Positions 5,333 to 5,791 of a DNA stretch of 5,791 nt are shown here, one piece after another (the first letter of the stretch is position 1; each line of letters starts with the position of its first letter). The position numbers and the translations under genes were made by a program. Under the pieces are notes generated by a model. That model was not told the origin of the DNA. It saw nothing but the letters and a program-made list of their open reading frames with translations, and ran no database searches. Origin of the DNA: Verrucomicrobiota bacterium (GTDB taxonomy: Bacteria; Verrucomicrobiota; Verrucomicrobiia; Chthoniobacterales; UBA10450); the NCBI GenBank assembly GCA_003218525.1, contig QHNU01000115.1, positions 1 through 5,791 of the forward strand, read 5' to 3'.

Positions 5333-5791
5333 CTAGGGGCCGGAGGAAAATTGATCCTCTTTCTTCTTGAACAGAATATTGAACGTGGTCAGCGAGCCAT
5401 AGCAGCGAGTGATGTATTGCTGGAGCTCGAACTTATCTGCATCACTGAGTTTATCGCTCGCGTTCACCTTCTGCTCGAGCACGCGCAGGTTGTTGCGAAT
5501 CATAATGATCTTGTGAAAGAACGTCTCCAGCGGCACTTCCTTCGCCTGCATTGACGCATCCGCCGGACGCAGCACGAGCGTGCCGTTTTGCCACCGATTC
5601 GCGATGCCTTGCACGATCGTCTCATCTTTCTCCAGCCCGAGCGCCTCCACGACCGCGTGCGCAGTTTCGCGGATGAAATTGCTCAGCGGCACCTGCAGTT
5701 CCGACACCGCTGCCGTGGGTTCTGCCGGTGTCAGTTCGCTCGACGCGGGAGCGATCGTCCGTCGCGCATCATCGAAGGAGATATCAGCGGT
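5333..5791 (-). CDS. Protein of unknown function, 3' part (start beyond the window)
   Basis: The frame ends at TAG 5333-5335 and is open to the right edge, giving at least 152 residues. A GTG at 5707 could start a 124-residue form, but no ribosome binding site precedes it and the frame continues upstream as plausible protein (ADISFDDARRTIAPASSELT), so I treat the gene as partial. Visible features are a Pro/Ala/Ser/Thr-rich linker just before the GTG, then a soluble, charged, probably all-helical region. This includes LSNFIRETAHAVVEALGLEK, then ETFFHKIIMIRNNLRVLEQK, then LSDADKFELQQYITRCYGSL, and ends in a basic-acidic tail (FKKKEDQF). There is no signal peptide or membrane segment in the visible part. 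Heptad-like spacing around FFHKIIMIRNNLRVLEQKV could support helix packing. I do not recognise the family. Codon use and the amphipathic pattern make it convincingly coding. Confidence 0.75.
   Translation of the reverse strand, partial: TADISFDDARRTIAPASSELTPAEPTAAVSELQVPLSNFIRETAHAVVEALGLEKDETIVQGIANRWQNGTLVLRPADASMQAKEVPLETFFHKIIMIRNNLRVLEQKVNASDKLSDADKFELQQYITRCYGSLTTFNILFKKKEDQFSSGP

Overview
The window reads like chromosomal DNA of a free-living, moderately GC-rich Gram-negative bacterium. The large secreted BNR-repeat protein is of a kind abundant in Verrucomicrobia and Acidobacteria. The sparse coding layout and the general look of the genes make a soil verrucomicrobium (Spartobacteria-like) my best guess, but there is no rRNA or marker gene to prove it.

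Layout. Positions 1-531 hold no intact large gene. They contain an open frame on the + strand (37-390) that looks like the C-terminal remnant of an unidentified protein, running without a stop into a possible 50-residue secreted peptide (238-390). Nothing is recognisable in 391-531. Positions 532-3699 (- strand) encode a 1055-residue exported beta-propeller protein with about eleven Asp-box (BNR) repeats and a helical C-terminal region. Positions 3700-4134 form a gene-poor stretch with several short inverted repeats, ending in a perfect 14-bp palindrome at 4121-4134. Just beyond it (4135-4265, + strand) is a second, probably frameshifted, copy of the small peptide sequence seen near 238-390. 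Positions 4287-5138 (- strand) encode a class I SAM-dependent methyltransferase. Positions 5139-5332 are its leader and promoter region and carry two copies of a CTGACCCC motif. From 5333 to the right edge (- strand) runs the 3' part of a conserved-looking gene of unknown function.

The three solid genes all lie on the - strand but are separated by gaps of 194 and 587 bases and share no obvious function, so I see no operon. The propeller protein should act in the periplasm or outside the cell, and the methyltransferase in the cytoplasm. The most notable observation is the pair of diverged small-peptide copies flanking the propeller gene. Over 15 codons they differ at four positions, all synonymous third-codon positions, which suggests a short secreted peptide family not captured by ordinary gene calling. 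I found no CRISPR array, tRNA, rRNA, intact transposase or recognised defence system.
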